Below are positions 26,060-38,020 of a stretch of 41,028 bases of DNA, in pieces. This DNA comes from Priapulus caudatus. Taxonomy: Eukaryota > Priapulida > Priapulimorpha > Priapulimorphida > Priapulidae. Location: positions 67,043 to 108,070 of the forward strand of contig NW_014578021.1 in NCBI RefSeq assembly GCF_000485595.1. Direction: 5' to 3'. The notes beneath the pieces were generated by a model. That model was not told the origin of the DNA. It saw nothing but the letters and a program-made list of their open reading frames with translations, and did not search any database. How positions within the stretch are numbered: position 1 is the stretch's first letter; each line of letters opens with the position of its first letter. The translations under genes and the position numbers were made by a program.

Positions 26060-26317
26060 AAATGAAATGCTGCGCGATGCACTCGAGCTCCACTAATGAT
26101 TAGACGCGGGAGCAGAGAAATTTTTATATATAATAATTACAATTACATTATTAATAATTTTCAAATGCGATTATTGCATATTTCAAGATTTTTGGATACC
26201 AACATTGTTGAAATTACTATCGCAAGATAAAATTCCGGGATACCAGATCTTTTTGGGGGATACGCAATTTCAATACGTCTGGTATCCGCGAATGATACCA
26301 TAATAAAAATCTAATTT

Positions 26318-28107
26318 CGACCCCTGTACTGGTAGGGAAAGCGTGCTGACCAAATTCGGCTCGAGGCGCGAGTTCACACAAAAATACAACACAAATATTC
26401 AACTATTTCTACTCCATCTTTGTTTCTATTTCAAGAACAGTGTTCACTGTTATAAAACTAATAATGTATTAAGATATTTAATAATGTCTGTGTTCGTTAA
26501 CCGGAGCTGTGTCAGCGAAATCACACAAAGACTGAACGAAATTCTTGCGTTTCCCCTTCCGTGCGCAGTGTATGTAAATGGCTGTCAGAATCAGGAAACG
26601 CCCATTCGGCGCTTTCGTGACTCATTGGTGCGTCGCAACGCTATCCACTGGCGCTGTATGGCGAGGCTCACACGGAGTTGAAAAGCAGCGTGGTAGTATC
26701 CGAATGCAGATGCGCTAGGCCTATAGGCTTATTAGACTGGTACTCTGCGCTCCCACCTGTTCGGCTAGTTACTCGATGGGGTAAAATCAGAGGTGAGCGA
26801 GTACAGTCTAAATAGCCTATGTACCTGCAAGGGCCATTTACATACACTGCGCAAAGGGAGAGAACGCGCGAATTTGCCGATTCTTGTGTGTGATTTTGCG
26901 TGACAACAGGCTCGATTACAAACACAGCAGCAGTATGTTTTTAGCCTCATCTGACATAAAGTCAGTATGCAGCTGAATAAGAAATCGCATGATCGTCCGC
27001 GCGTATCAACAGTTGGGCACAAATCTTAACCGCTTGACGTACGGTCAACGATATTCGGGAAAGTGGCGGGTAATGCCGAAAACGATTGGGAATGTCAAGC
27101 TGGTTCAAAAGGTCAAAAAAGGTCAAGAGGTTAGAAAGGGGAACATTCACTCCTTAACTGCAAGGTAATAGGGAGGAAATGCAAGAAATGCGGCAGCAAA
27201 TCTTAAACGGCGTCGACTAGGCTCGTGATAATCGTGTATAGCATCATGGGTAGGAAAAGCCATCACTGGCCGAAATTGGGGGGAGGCGTCACAGTCAAAG
27301 GTCAGTGGGCAAGGCAGGGCAGAACCTAGACATTTTCTGAGGACATGGTCTGACGGAGTCGATCTTGAAAAAGCTTTTGTTCAGCGGTGACCTAGCATTT
27401 TTTATGGTCTTTATTGAAAGGACAGAAATGTCGCTTGCTGACATGGCGAAGTAAGTGCGGATAACCTTTTTTTGAGCCCATCAGAGGAGGGTTAAAACAT
27501 GGGATTTGTTGACTGTTAACAAGGAGGATAACTGCTTTTAGCTATTTAGAAGAGCCCCTCCACCCTGTCACCCTCCTTCCCCCTCGCTCACCCCTTCCCC
27601 CCACCACTCCCCCACCCGCCTACCCCCACCCTCCCCCTTACCCTCCATCTGCGATAGTGGGCGTTGTCGCTAACAATGAGTTGCTACGCAACTGCGTGTC
27701 TGCATATCTGCGCCTAACAAATGCTGCTACTACGCCGACTGAAAATTTTACGTTATAATCGTAGCACGAGACCTCAGATGGAGCCCCAGACGGCTCTGGC
27801 CGGCTCTTGTTAAACAATGTGAACATCTGTTCTTGAAATAGAAACAAAAGATGGAGTATAATGGTTGAATATTTGTGTGTGTATTAAGTGAAGTCAAGGC
27901 AAACAGCTCGAGGTGAATTTTTTTGGTTCAGCACGCTTTCTAACCTGCTATATATATAAGTGTCAGATGCAGCAACTGCAGCTGCAGCAATGCGCACTTG
28001 GCGGCAGCAAGATGTTGTTGTAGATGAGCATTTGACAGCGTTTACAGGAAATTGTCGGCAATAATAGGTGAAAGAGAGTATAGAAACATTAAGACTTTGG
28101 TAGTAAA
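26318..28107. mobile_element. Foldback element F copy 1, truncated and interrupted by family A copy 3
   Basis: 26318-26937 matches the foldback at 30097-31095 from GTGCTGACCAAATTC through its centre into the second arm. The match resumes at 27813 (CTGTTCTTGAAATAGAAAC) and runs to GACTTTGGTAGTAAA at 28107. The first about 220 bases of the left arm are missing. The intervening 26938-27812 is a separate element. Confidence 0.75.
26938..27812 (-). mobile_element. Repeat family A copy 3, inserted into foldback F copy 1
   Basis: Read on the minus strand it starts AACAAGAGCCGGCCAGAGCC and ends with the hairpin and GAGGCTAAAAA. The interior shares blocks with 2990-3330 (for example GGTGACCTAGCATTTTT on the plus strand). 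It is shorter than the copies in PELO introns. Confidence 0.75.
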
Positions 28108-28567
28108 TAGACTTTAGCCCGCTTCTGAAGCGGGATAACTTTAGCTCGGGATAAGTCGTTTTATACTGGCCGTTCTCGACCACCCGAGCTGCGTGCGAGA
28201 CGGGGTAAATTGTGCATGTCAGCTGAATTTTAGAGACGAGCAAAGTGCGAGATACCTTTTATACTGACGGTAGCTCGGGTCTGAAGCGGACCTAAACCAC
28301 CTCCTAGAGCGGAATAACTTTAGCTCGGGCTAAGTATTTTTCGACCTTTTATACTGGGGGTTATGAAAGTATAAAAAGGGGTATGAGACGTCAAGAATTA
28401 TTTACTAGTATGACATCGGTAGATATAACAAATAATTGTTGTATATGCAATACATTTCGTTATATCATATGGAAGATTTGACAGCCGTTATGAGTCAGTC
28501 GTTATAATGTGTTGGTTATTTGCATTGAAACATGTTTTTACGCTTATTTTTGGCAAAATGTTACTGA
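28108..28567. other. Repeat-like unique DNA, no gene
   Basis: It contains degenerate repeats of GCGGGATAACTTTAGCTCGGG-like segments (28126-28150, 28310-28330) with TTTTATACTGG motifs. No open frame of interest. Confidence 0.5.
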
Positions 28568-28930
28568 TTTTTAGCTCACCTTGACATCGTCAAGCTGAGC
28601 TATTGCCATGGGTCATTGTTCGATCGTACTCCGTCCCCCCCCACCCCCGACCGCCCCCCCCCCCCCCCCTTCCGTACAACATTTGGCTGACAGGTCGCAA
28701 CGATAACTCAGGAAACCTTGACGCACAATGTTTGAAATGGGTTATAGTTGTTTAACTCTATGTCCCATAGTTGAACGTCCTATGTTTGGAGCACGCCAGT
28801 CGACGGGACTTATTCGAGCCACGGCCAATTTTTTGTCAAAAATGGAATTGCACATTAGTCAGTTTCAGTCTCAACGAATTTGCTCATTTTTTGGTATGTG
28901 AGTGAATAAGGCCAGGGGTTTTGACAAATT
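28568..28930 (+). repeat. Repeat R copy 2
   Basis: It starts TTTTAGCTCACCTTGACATC with a hairpin (CTCACCTTGACATCGTCAAGCTGAG), then a C-rich run (28636-28669), then AGTTGAACGTCCTATG and GCCAGTCGAC blocks shared with the other copies. Confidence 0.75.
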
Positions 28931-29588
28931 ATATAGCATATTATGTTATAGACACGCAAGAATAAATTACATGTCTGTGGTGTCACACTTGTTACTGTTC
29001 ATTTTACAAGCATTTTCATTGACAAGATTCTTTAACTGCAAATTGGTATTTCCTCCCCACCCTGCCGATAAAACGTCTATATTAAGACAGGTAAAAGTTT
29101 TTTTACAAAACATATCAGAAGCGCAGACATAACCTATTTATTTCGATACGCCACGCTTAAAGAAACATCAAAGCGGCTTATAGCGCCATCTACCGTCACA
29201 AATTGTGAATTAAATTTTGGTATTAAATTATTATTGCGATTATACAGATGGCAACCCGTGTGCTACCGCGTACGCCTCACTACGAGAGTAAACACTTCCA
29301 TGCAACACATTAACCTTTGACAAAAGTTGTGTTTTAATGCGGAGGCGAAACACCAATGTGCACGATGGTAAATAAGCAGTTACGTGAATAAGCCGTATCC
29401 TCTCAATCTACACGTTACACATCGGGAGCTCCGCTTTTAGGCAGTATGATGACATGGAAAGGTTCGATTCAGGTCAATTGCACTTTGGTGATTCATGCGA
29501 TTGTATCGATCATTATCGATCACATCTTGTTTACTGCGATTCAGACGTACTCACGCATTCCCCGGTTTTTGTTTTTTTGCATTTAGAA

Positions 29589-29598
29589 CTTCTTTCCT
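29589..29598 (+). promoter_or_regulatory. RPS20: Candidate 5' terminal oligopyrimidine (TOP) start of RPS20
   Basis: CTTCTTTCCT lies 41-50 bases upstream of the RPS20 ATG. Ribosomal protein mRNAs usually start at a C within such a pyrimidine tract, which couples translation to TOR signalling. The exact start site is unproven. Confidence 0.5.
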
Positions 29599-29638
29599 GG
29601 CTCACCGCTGTTCTATTGATTTAAGTCGGCCAGGAACC

Positions 29639-29741
29639 ATGTCGTACGCGAAAGAAGGAAAGGAGGGACACGAGTTCCGAGGCGCCCGTCAGCCGCATCA
29701 GGATCACGCTGATGAGTCGCAACGTGACGACGCTGGAGAAG
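29639..29741 (+). CDS. RPS20: RPS20 5' coding exon, with apparent +1 frameshift, on opposite strand to its 3' exon
   Basis: It ends in VSRIRITLMSRNVTTLEK followed by the donor GTGTGT, exactly the sequence preceding VCADL in uS10 (human HRIRITLTSRNVKSLEK). The ATG at 29639 (context GGAACCATGTCG) opens MSYAKEGKE, but the conserved segment lies in the +1 frame, so the exon has 103 nt instead of a multiple of three. One surplus base in the GGAAAGGAGGGACA stretch would explain it; removing one base gives 34 codons and a total of 119 aa, the family's usual length. Alternatively the exon begins at a splice site AG at 29632-29633 and the ATG lies elsewhere. Its partner exon is at 23537-23794 on the minus strand. 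Confidence 0.9.
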
Positions 29742-29877
29742 GTGTGTTGCTGATGATGTCATCGTAATGTGACACTGTTGCGCCCCCTGGTGTGGTCACT
29801 TGTCACTTATTAGAGTTGGCACTTTTTTGTATTTTTATCATTTGGACGGTGAGGAGCCTCTAAGATCGTGTTGGTGA

Positions 29878-30096
29878 TTTTTAGCTCGCCTTGACATCGT
29901 CAAGATGAGCTATTGCCAGGGGGTGTCGTCCGTCGTCTGTCCGTCCGTCCGTCCGTCAACATTTGGTCTACGTCAACGATAAACTCAAGAACCGTTTGAC
30001 CACATGTTTCAAAATGCATAATTGTTTACTCTATTGGGGAAAGTTGAACGTCACTCTTTTGGAGCAACGCCAGTCGACGCTACATCGAGCCAACGT
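29878..30096 (+). repeat. Repeat R copy 3, truncated by foldback F
   Basis: It starts TTTTTAGCTCGCCTTGACAT with the hairpin and a run of GTCC units, then AGTTGAACGTCACTC and CGCCAGTCGACGCT. It stops abruptly where foldback F begins (TTTACTACCAAAG). Confidence 0.75.
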
Positions 30097-31095
30097 TTTA
30101 CTACCAAAGTCTTAATGTTTCTATACTCTCTTTCACCTATTATTGCCGACAATTTCCTGTAAATGCTGTCCAAATGCTCATCTACAACAAACACTTGCTG
30201 CTGCCAAGCGCCATTGCTGCAGCTGCAGTGCTGCATACTGACACTTATATATATAGCAGGTAGGAAAGTGTGCTGACCAAATTCACTCGACGCTCGCTTG
30301 ACTTCACACCATTATACGCTATCTTTGTTTCTATTTCAAGAACAGTGTTCACTTGTTATAAAAACATAATGTCTGTGTTCGTAACCGAGCTGTGTCACGC
30401 AAAATCACACAAAGACTGGCAAAATTCTCGCGTTCTCTCCCTTTGCGCAGTGTATGTAAATGGCTGCAAGTACATAGGCTATTAGACTGGTACTCGCTCC
30501 CACCTCGATTACCCCAATCGAGTAACTAAGCCGAGAGGTGGGAGCGAGTACCAGTCTAATAGGCTATAGGCGGCGCACTGCATTTCGGGAAACTACCACG
30601 CTGCTTTCCAACTCCCGTGTGAGCCTCGCCAAAGCCGCCAGTGGAGCGTTGCGACGCACCAATGAGGTCACGAAAAGCGCCGATGGGCGTTTCCTGATTC
30701 TGACAGCCATTTACATACACTGCGCACGGAAGGAAACGCAAGAATTTCGTCAGTCTTTGTGTGATTTCGCGTGACACAGCTCGGTTACGAACACAGACAT
30801 TATATTTTTATAACAAGTGAACACTGTTCTTGAAATAGAAACAAAGATGGAGTAGAATAGTTGAATATTTGTGTTGTATTTGTGTGAAATCAAGCGAGCG
30901 TCGAGCGAATTTGGTCAGCACGCTTTCATACCTGCTAATAGTGTGCTATATATATAACTTATATTAGTGTCAGTGTGCAGCACTGCAGCGGCAGCCAGTG
31001 TTTGTTGTAGATGAGCATTTGGACGGCATTTACAGGAAATTGTCTGCAATAACAGGTGAAAAAGAGTATAGAAACATTAAGACTTTGGTAGTAAA
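30097..31095. mobile_element. Foldback element F copy 2, about 1.0 kb near-palindrome
   Basis: Left arm TTTACTACCAAAGTCTTAAT at 30097 is complemented by the right arm ending GACTTTGGTAGTAAA at 31095. The homology continues inward, including GTGCTGACCAAATTC and TTGTTTCTATTTCAAGAAC, to a centre near 30521. The right arm has about 150 bases absent from the left. A second, interrupted copy is at 26318-28107. Short open frames (about 60 aa, VDEHLDGIYRKLSA) are shared but not recognised. Confidence 0.85.
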
Positions 31096-32009
31096 TAGAT
31101 TTCGTATTTATTTAGCATTATATTTTATTGAAACGCTTCCAGTGCCTGTGCCTGTGGCTACATGCCAAACCGAACGAGGGGAAACGACGGCGAGATAAAC
31201 ACCGACCATTCGCGATGACACTACTAACAACATTTAACGCGGTTTTTCCCATCGTTGAGCCTACCGAATGACAGTGTGAGGTTTATTCACATAACTGTAG
31301 ATACCTGCTCGTACTTAACCACGAGAAAGTGATAAATATTGTGAAAATAACGCGCTGCTACTTACACGAAACGTTCACTTTTAACAACACGTTCTCAAAG
31401 AAAGAACTCGCGAGAACACGCGAAGAACTCAACCAGAGGCAGAAAGGGGATGTTGGGAGCTGAAACGTGTACTAAAATTTAGCACCTAATAAATTCACGT
31501 CGTTTTTCTGTCGTTTTGAATGAATGAAGAAAATGAGTATAAATTTGTACACACAGATGGAAACGAGAACTATGCAAGGCAGGGAACTTTTTCCAAGAGA
31601 AGAAAAGAATAAGAAAATAAAGAAGTAAAAGACGGGAAACCCTTTACACTTCACCGTCACTTTTACAAACAAATTTGTGTTTCTACCTGCACGTGTACAC
31701 GTGTGACATGTTATCCTTATTATTATTATTACTAGCTATTACCCGTCCTCCAGACGTGTTTTAGTGGGGTCTGATTTGAGGATGGCGGTTTAACCATTTA
31801 TCTGTCACTTTTAGTTGAGGATGTATTTACAGTAAACGAAAAATACTGATATTTAGACTCGAGTCATATATCAATATTTGTTGAAAAAAAATTGTATCTA
31901 AATATATATAAAATCAGAAATTTTACCTTAAAATTACCTACAATTTTTCCAAAAAAGGGAAATGGGGTGATTTCATAGTACAATTTCACTTATTTAGATA
32001 TTATTTTTG

Positions 32010-32514
32010 AAAACGGACACACACGGGCATGCGCACGCACAATCACACGCGCACCCACATATCAATTTACACACACACGGGCGCGCACACACATACACGC
32101 ACACGCACAATCATGCACACGCACACGCATACATACATACATACACGCACACGCACACGCACACGCACACGCACACGCACACGCACACGCACATACACAT
32201 ACACACACATACAACTGCAGCCGTCTCTCGTTGGGGTTTGTCTTAAATTTTCGCCTCACAGCTGTGCCCGGCAGTGATTGGCTGTTTATACACCGCAGCC
32301 GCAATGTCTTTGGTGTGTGCGTGTGTGCGCGTGCCGGTGTGCGTGCGTGCGTTCGTGCGTCCGTGCGTGCGTTCGTGCGTGCGTTTAGTGTGGCTTGCTA
32401 TGCTAGGTGAAGGCTCCACCTAATTAAATGCTTATTATTATACCTTTAATCTACATTTAGTATAGCCATATTATCATTAAAACCCGTGAGAAAACACATT
32501 AATAGTTAAACGGC
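32010..32514 (+). repeat. CA/CG microsatellite-bearing repeat G, copy 1
   Basis: An (ACGCAC)n run (32012-32215) is followed by CAACTGCAGCCGTCTCTCGT, a unique block (TTTTCGCCTCACAGCTGTG) and a GTGCGTGCG run, ending near ACCCGTGAGAAAACACATTA. The same order occurs inverted at 40522-41028, and a partial version at 32600-32830. Confidence 0.8.
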
Positions 32515-32599
32515 AGTCTAAATGGTCAGAGCATGGGGCCGGGGTAGCGGCGGGCACGGTTACACCTCCGTTGTCAAATGCTTTGCACACGCGGCCGGG

Positions 32600-32885
32600 G
32601 GCCACGCACGAACACTGCTCGATATTCACACACATACGGGCATGCGCAACACACCACGCACACACATACCACATTACACACACGACGGCGCGCACACACC
32701 GCACGCGTCGCGCCGCGCGCGCCCACGCACGTCAAGCCACGCACGCACGCCACAACACACCACACACGACAACACACACACACACACCACACATGCAACT
32801 GCACCGGTCTCTCGTTGGGGATTGTGGCTTTGGGTGTTCTTTTTTTTTCTTTTCTTTTTTTTTTGTTTTTTTTTTTTTTTTTTTG
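32600..32885. repeat. Second CA-rich array and poly-T block
   Basis: A CACACA/CGCACG array ending in CAACTGCACCGGTCTCTCGT, related to repeat G, then about 45 bases of interrupted poly-T (32838-32884). Open frames over it are artefacts. Confidence 0.8.
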
Positions 32886-34104
32886 TCTGGGTGGGTGCGC
32901 ATGCGGGATTGGCGATCAGATCTTAAAAGTTGGTGCGGCTCTTCCGCCGAATGAATGCCAGGTTCTTACGGGCACATATTTTAGAAAATGGCCTCAAAAT
33001 GTCGATGGAAAAAAATCGCGTTCTAACTTAGCGGAATGTATGCGCGACGCCAGAGGGGCCCGCTCGGTTCGCAGCGCAGAACACGTGGCACCGGCTTTCG
33101 GAGGAGATACGGAAAACGACACTTCGGCTCTTGATACTGATCTATTAGAGATAGAATGTTGGTGTTGGTGTTGTGTTCGTTGGTTTTTACCAAAAAACAT
33201 CGAGGGACGAATTTCAACATGTGACAAATTTTTTAATTCAGACAATTTAAACACCCAACATGCCCATGCCCTGACCTGATATGAATGACGCATACACAAA
33301 ACCCGCATTGCGAAGCAAGCAGATGACACACGAACAACATGGAACCGCCAAAGGATAAGGGTGATTAAGTGAAGGATGAGTAGTGGAGGCACGGAGTAAA
33401 GAACACGCGAGGAGGGGCGTGTCGGACAGGTGTGGTTGTTACGGGGGGGGGAAGAAGGGTTGGGGTTAGGAGCGGGGTCGAAAGAATCGGAGACCGGATG
33501 CTGCGAGTCGCATCGCGGCCGTGAATGAAGGACGAGCCCGGAGCAGCATCAGCGGTGAGATAGGACGGTTAAAAGACAATGCTTATGACTTATTTCGGGC
33601 AGGAGGCAAAGCTGCCACGCGAGAGGTCGGAAGCAGGTCTGCGCTTGCCCACAGGCGGCGTAGGTTATGGTAGGAAGCTGGCGGCGGCTTGGACAGGGGA
33701 TGAGACAACAGATGGAGACAGGGGAAGTGGCGATGGCCATCTCGCCAGACGAATACGCTTACATTCACTTGGCGCTGAAGTCGGTCTATGACCCCCAGGG
33801 GTACAGGAGTGACTGCCGGAACGTTACCGCTCGGGGTAAGATCGTCGAGATGATGGGCCGGAGCCGTGACTGCGCCTACCGGCCACTACGGGAGTCGGTA
33901 CGGAGGTGCGGCCTACGCGCTGAGGCTCCCTAACCTACGCGGGGGTAACATACAGGATGAGGGAGGCAGGCGGTCGTTCCTGGTGATACCGCGCCGTAAC
34001 CAGGGTACGTTCTGGCGTACCCTGAGGGGACATAGACCGATGAGCTTCACTTGTTACTCGGAGCGCAATTTATGAATTGGCTGGTGCACTGGGGTTATTG
34101 CGAA

Positions 34105-34345
34105 GGAGGATGAGGAGAGGTGAGGGAGGAGGCTGAGGGGACGGCAGAAGAGCCGAGGATTATGAAGGTGGAGAAGGGGGGAGAGGCAATGAGGGGAGGA
34201 GAAGGGATGAGGCGAGAATGAGAGGAGGCGGAGGAGCTGGGTGGAGAAGTCATGAGCGGGCGAAAGTGGAGACTACGAGAGAGGGGGGAGGTGGTGGTGG
34301 TGGGAATGAGGGGGAGGACGAGGGGGCGGGGGCCGAGAGGAAGGA
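34105..34345 (+). repeat. Polypurine tract, about 240 bp
   Basis: Almost entirely G and A on the plus strand (GGAGGATGAGGAGAGG-type), with few pyrimidines. Confidence 0.85.
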
Positions 34346-37300
34346 AGTCTGCATACGTTTACAACAAAGTCATAAGGCACCACCTAAGGCAGTAACCTGG
34401 TGTCACTTCCCCCCGGCGTACGATGCGAGGGGTCACGTGACATGTGGATGCACTGTATTGTGTTAGAGATTAGGTCTAGGGTAGCGAAAATAATGGCCAT
34501 GTCTAGCACGGAAGGTATGGACTGTGGAATCTTTCTGTGAAGATGTGGGACACTTTGAAGCGTGACAAACAGGACTAGCTGCCTGCCACTAACGGGCGAC
34601 CCTCACCTACGCCCGGAGGAAGTGAACCGCCGGCATAACCTGAGCATGCGTTGTATCAAAGACTGTGGTAATGTACTACATTATAACTCTGCTGCACCGC
34701 ATAATTTCTACACCCACCCCACACCAGTTAAATCAGGCGTAACAATAATCATGCAGAGACATTAACTACGTCACAGCGAACAACGCTTCATGTACTACTG
34801 TTGAATACATACATACACGCACGCACGCAGCACGAACGTAAAACAAACACAAATAACTGGTATCAAGACGAGAACCTCACCACTGGTGCGTGTACGATGA
34901 GAGAAACGTCATTCGTGCGCAGCGTCGCAAACGGGGTTGGGGCGACGAACAACTGCGCGCACTAGTACATAGTGCCCAGAACACATGTGACCAACACAGG
35001 CCACACTAACGTGTCCAGTGGGCAGTACCGATATAGTACAAGTGAACCGTAGAATGAAAAATCATTACCATATGTTTTTTGCTCACTCGCACGACAGCGC
35101 GTGATCACGCCCACCGATACCGGCACATTCAACCCTGTGGTACTATGTCAAAATAGTCATTCTCTGTACATCCAAACCGTTCACATCTCGCAAAAACCAG
35201 AGTGTCCATGGTAGTGTGTTTTCTCGAGTGACCTCGCATACGCCACACCTCGTGTGCGAACGAACTATCACATACGGTATATGAGATATATATACTAGAA
35301 TATGATTATAGTAGTTAATAGATTATATATATTGACGCGAGAGTACGACACGACGAGTAAAAACAGCAAGAGGTGCGTGAGAACAATCACATTGGGGGCA
35401 TTCTAAACAGTTTTGTTTTAAACAGTATTACCAGGCCGGATTAGCTCTTGATATTTAGTATTGGATACTGCGAATTACATGGCTAACAATTATTGTGGCG
35501 CTACATCTGCTAGCACGCTGCACTATTATCTTGAGGAACGTGAGACACGACGGTTCATGATGCAGTCGCAATCGTGCACGCGACAAATTCTGACAATGAA
35601 AAAAGACGCCCCACTACGAAATTCAGCTATGACGGATAGAGTGGCAATAGTTTAGAAAACTACACATTCACAGTTGCATTAACCCTACTACCCACACATC
35701 TATAAATATTTGCATAACAGTTGTATATATTATTACGATGATGTATATGAATATCGCCCGTATATATCTATATTATAGACCTTATTGGAAGGATAGCGAA
35801 TGGATATAAGTACCGAACAGGATGCGAAAGAGACGCCGGTAGGGTATTCAGACACGATATATACTATAGTATATATATATATAGACTGTATTCCAACGTT
35901 AAGATTGTTGACAGTAAACTTTGCCAGCATGCTACTAAACTAACTAATGTTCATTACGACCAGTTCGCAAGTCGCATGGGCGACATAAACATAACGTTTA
36001 AAATAGAAGAATTGATCATTCGGAATGTTCAAGGTCAGCTACTTGACATCAGAGTTAATAATTGTAGAGTTTACGCAGGTTTCTTCGATGCATTGACCTG
36101 TCGTAACGGAACTGCTCATTTTACCCAGCGGCTTGGGTTGTAATCCGTAATTTAATACGAGGCGTCACGTTTCCTAAATGAACACAAGATCCACCAGCAT
36201 AGTCTCAGTCACCTGCACATGTCATCTGCCACATTTTTGTTTAGCAATGTCATTAAAAAATAGAGTGTAAGCAAAAGTCATATAAACTGGACCATAATTA
36301 CAGCATAACCTGCCGATGGGCCTGATGAGCTCTGCGTCTGAGATGTACACTAGGGTTCGCCCCCTGATTTCGCACCCATGCTGTGTGTAATGTGTAAATA
36401 ATACACACATACACACAAATATATATCAAGAGTAGAGTGAATAGATCATCCCTGATATAGATAATATATATAGTATTATATAGTATAGTATATATATATA
36501 CGTTGTATATTTATATCAGGGTGAATAATAACAATGTTGAAATATGTGAAATGTGAAATAAGGTCAAAATGTGAAATAATTTGGATTAATGTGAACCCCC
36601 GATATATTATATATAATTATAATATATATATATACGCACACCATTGTTTACTGATATGGAATACAATTGGAATGATCTGTAACCTCTCATACATTTGACT
36701 CACAGATGTCAATACAGAAAGATTGTAATGCTCAGTGCAGAATAAAAACTACGTGTGTATACGTGTAGATGTGAATAACAGGATTTAACAAAACTTACAA
36801 AAGAACGACCTACCCGAAAAAGATATAATTTCCCAATCATGTAACACATCTACGGAAGCAAAAGCTAGAGCACCAATTACACTGTTTGTATCGAGAATCG
36901 AAGAGAAATCATATTGCAAACAAGTTACTATAAATATTGCTCACAGCCAAACACACTGCATAGCGAGTAAAACTAGGTCCCCGCTAAACAAATAATCAGT
37001 TCCTGTTACATAACACAGTCATTCATTAAAATAATTTTTTTAAGTAAATCTGAATAATTTAAACAATTAATTAAATCTGATTAAGTATTAAATTTATTTT
37101 ATTTGTTAACCAAATACCTAGGAATACCTTCAAGTTAAACTCATCATATTCTGATGCAGCAGTAACCAACGATGGGTGCATAACCATTTCCCTTTATAAT
37201 AGTATTTTATTTGATGACATGTCACACAGTACATTTAAATGTGCTATCCTAATTTTGTCCTTCTGTAACGGGGAGATGCATTTACCTTCGTTGCTGCTTA

Positions 37301-37560
37301 TTGTTTCTTGTTCGTTTAGTTGATGACCTTTTTGCGTATTTGGATTCACGATAATTTTTGTGCTTCAAATGCTACCAGGTACAATATAGGTCTTGTTGTG
37401 GTATGTTCTATCACATTGCTTGTAAGCAGTTGTTGCCTGTCCTGTAATGTATAGAGTGGTGGCATTGTTGTCAAGCTTTGATTAGTGTATATAGAGTGAT
37501 GGGCAAGGTCGCGTGTAGCATTTCTGTTCCCGTTTTTAAGATGTAAATTTGTGGCATTGT

Positions 37561-37566
37561 TTTATT
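37561..37566 (-). promoter_or_regulatory. Candidate tetraspanin poly(A) signal (AATAAA on minus strand)
   Basis: TTTATT about 380 bases beyond the tetraspanin stop codon. Plausible position, unconfirmed. Confidence 0.35.
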
Positions 37567-37799
37567 ATAGCGTTTGTTTCTTGTTGTAATGTTACAGAGT
37601 TGCCTGACATTGTTGCAACTGTTCTTAGCCGTAGTACAGGTTGCGCTGCTGTCGCGCCGACACTCACTACAGAAGGCTTGTTGCTAACGTGCTATGTGTG
37701 TTGTACAGCGGAAATCACTATATAGCCACTATCACTCCCTGTTGCTGCTCGCCAATTTTTGCTCACGGACTTCACGGTCGTCGGTACTGCGAGAGCCTA

Positions 37800-37935
37800 C
37801 GTTACTGTCGTCACGGGTGTCGGCGGTGTCGTCATCGTCGTTGTCATCGTCGTCGTCGTCATCGTCATCGTCGTTGTCATCGTCGTCGTTATCATCATTA
37901 TCGTCGTCGTCGTTGTCATCGTCGTTGTCATCGGC
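37800..37935. repeat. GTC/GTT/ATC trinucleotide array in tetraspanin 3' UTR
   Basis: An imperfect (GTCATC)n/(GTCGTC)n run beginning within about 10 bases of the tetraspanin stop codon on the minus strand. It generates poly-Ser, poly-Asp and poly-Val open frames in different frames, none of which is a gene. Confidence 0.9.
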
Positions 37936-37942
37936 GTCGCTT

Positions 37943-38020
37943 CTACTGCAGGAAGGCAGCCGGGTCAGCTCGTGGGTCCCGCATGTTCCTGTAGCGCAGA
38001 GCCACCAGGATACCGACGAT
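37943..38020 (-). CDS. Tetraspanin-13/31-like, last coding exon
   Basis: Acceptor CTCTTCCCAG after a long pyrimidine tract, then phase-0 codons IVGILVALRYRNMRDPRADP then AAFLQ and TAG (37943-37945). This matches the end of TSPAN31/TSPAN13: the last half of the fourth membrane helix, then RYRNQKDPRANPSAFL in human TSPAN31, where an intron also precedes this segment. Tetraspanins are four-pass membrane organisers. Earlier exons, including the CCG-motif large loop, would lie at higher coordinates; I do not find them before 41028. The exact paralogue cannot be set from 25 residues. Confidence 0.82.
   Translation of the reverse strand: MVGILVALRYRNMRDPRADPAAFLQ

Larger units (their letters stand above)
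29742..37942. other. Repeat-rich DNA, no recognised gene
   Basis: It contains repeat R (29878-30096), foldback F (30097-31095), CA/CG microsatellites (32010-32830), a poly-T block, a polypurine tract (34105-34345) and AT-rich DNA from 35.2 to 37.9 kb with many TATATA runs. Open frames at 33549-33933 and 32994-33392 show no recognisable domain, and I do not call genes. Confidence 0.5.

Noticed and set aside
29742-29850. C/D snoRNA in the RPS20 intron (TGATGATG near the donor)
   Set aside because: A C-box-like motif is present, but no CTGA D box with terminal stem follows within a suitable distance.
32994-33392. 132-aa open frame (minus) and overlapping 233-aa frame (plus)
   Set aside because: No recognisable motif; the plus frame starts in a CA array and poly-T block. 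No splice or homology support.
33549-34075. Several overlapping open frames in a GC-rich segment
   Set aside because: No domain recognised, and part of the segment matches an arm of the inverted-repeat element at 6315-6579.
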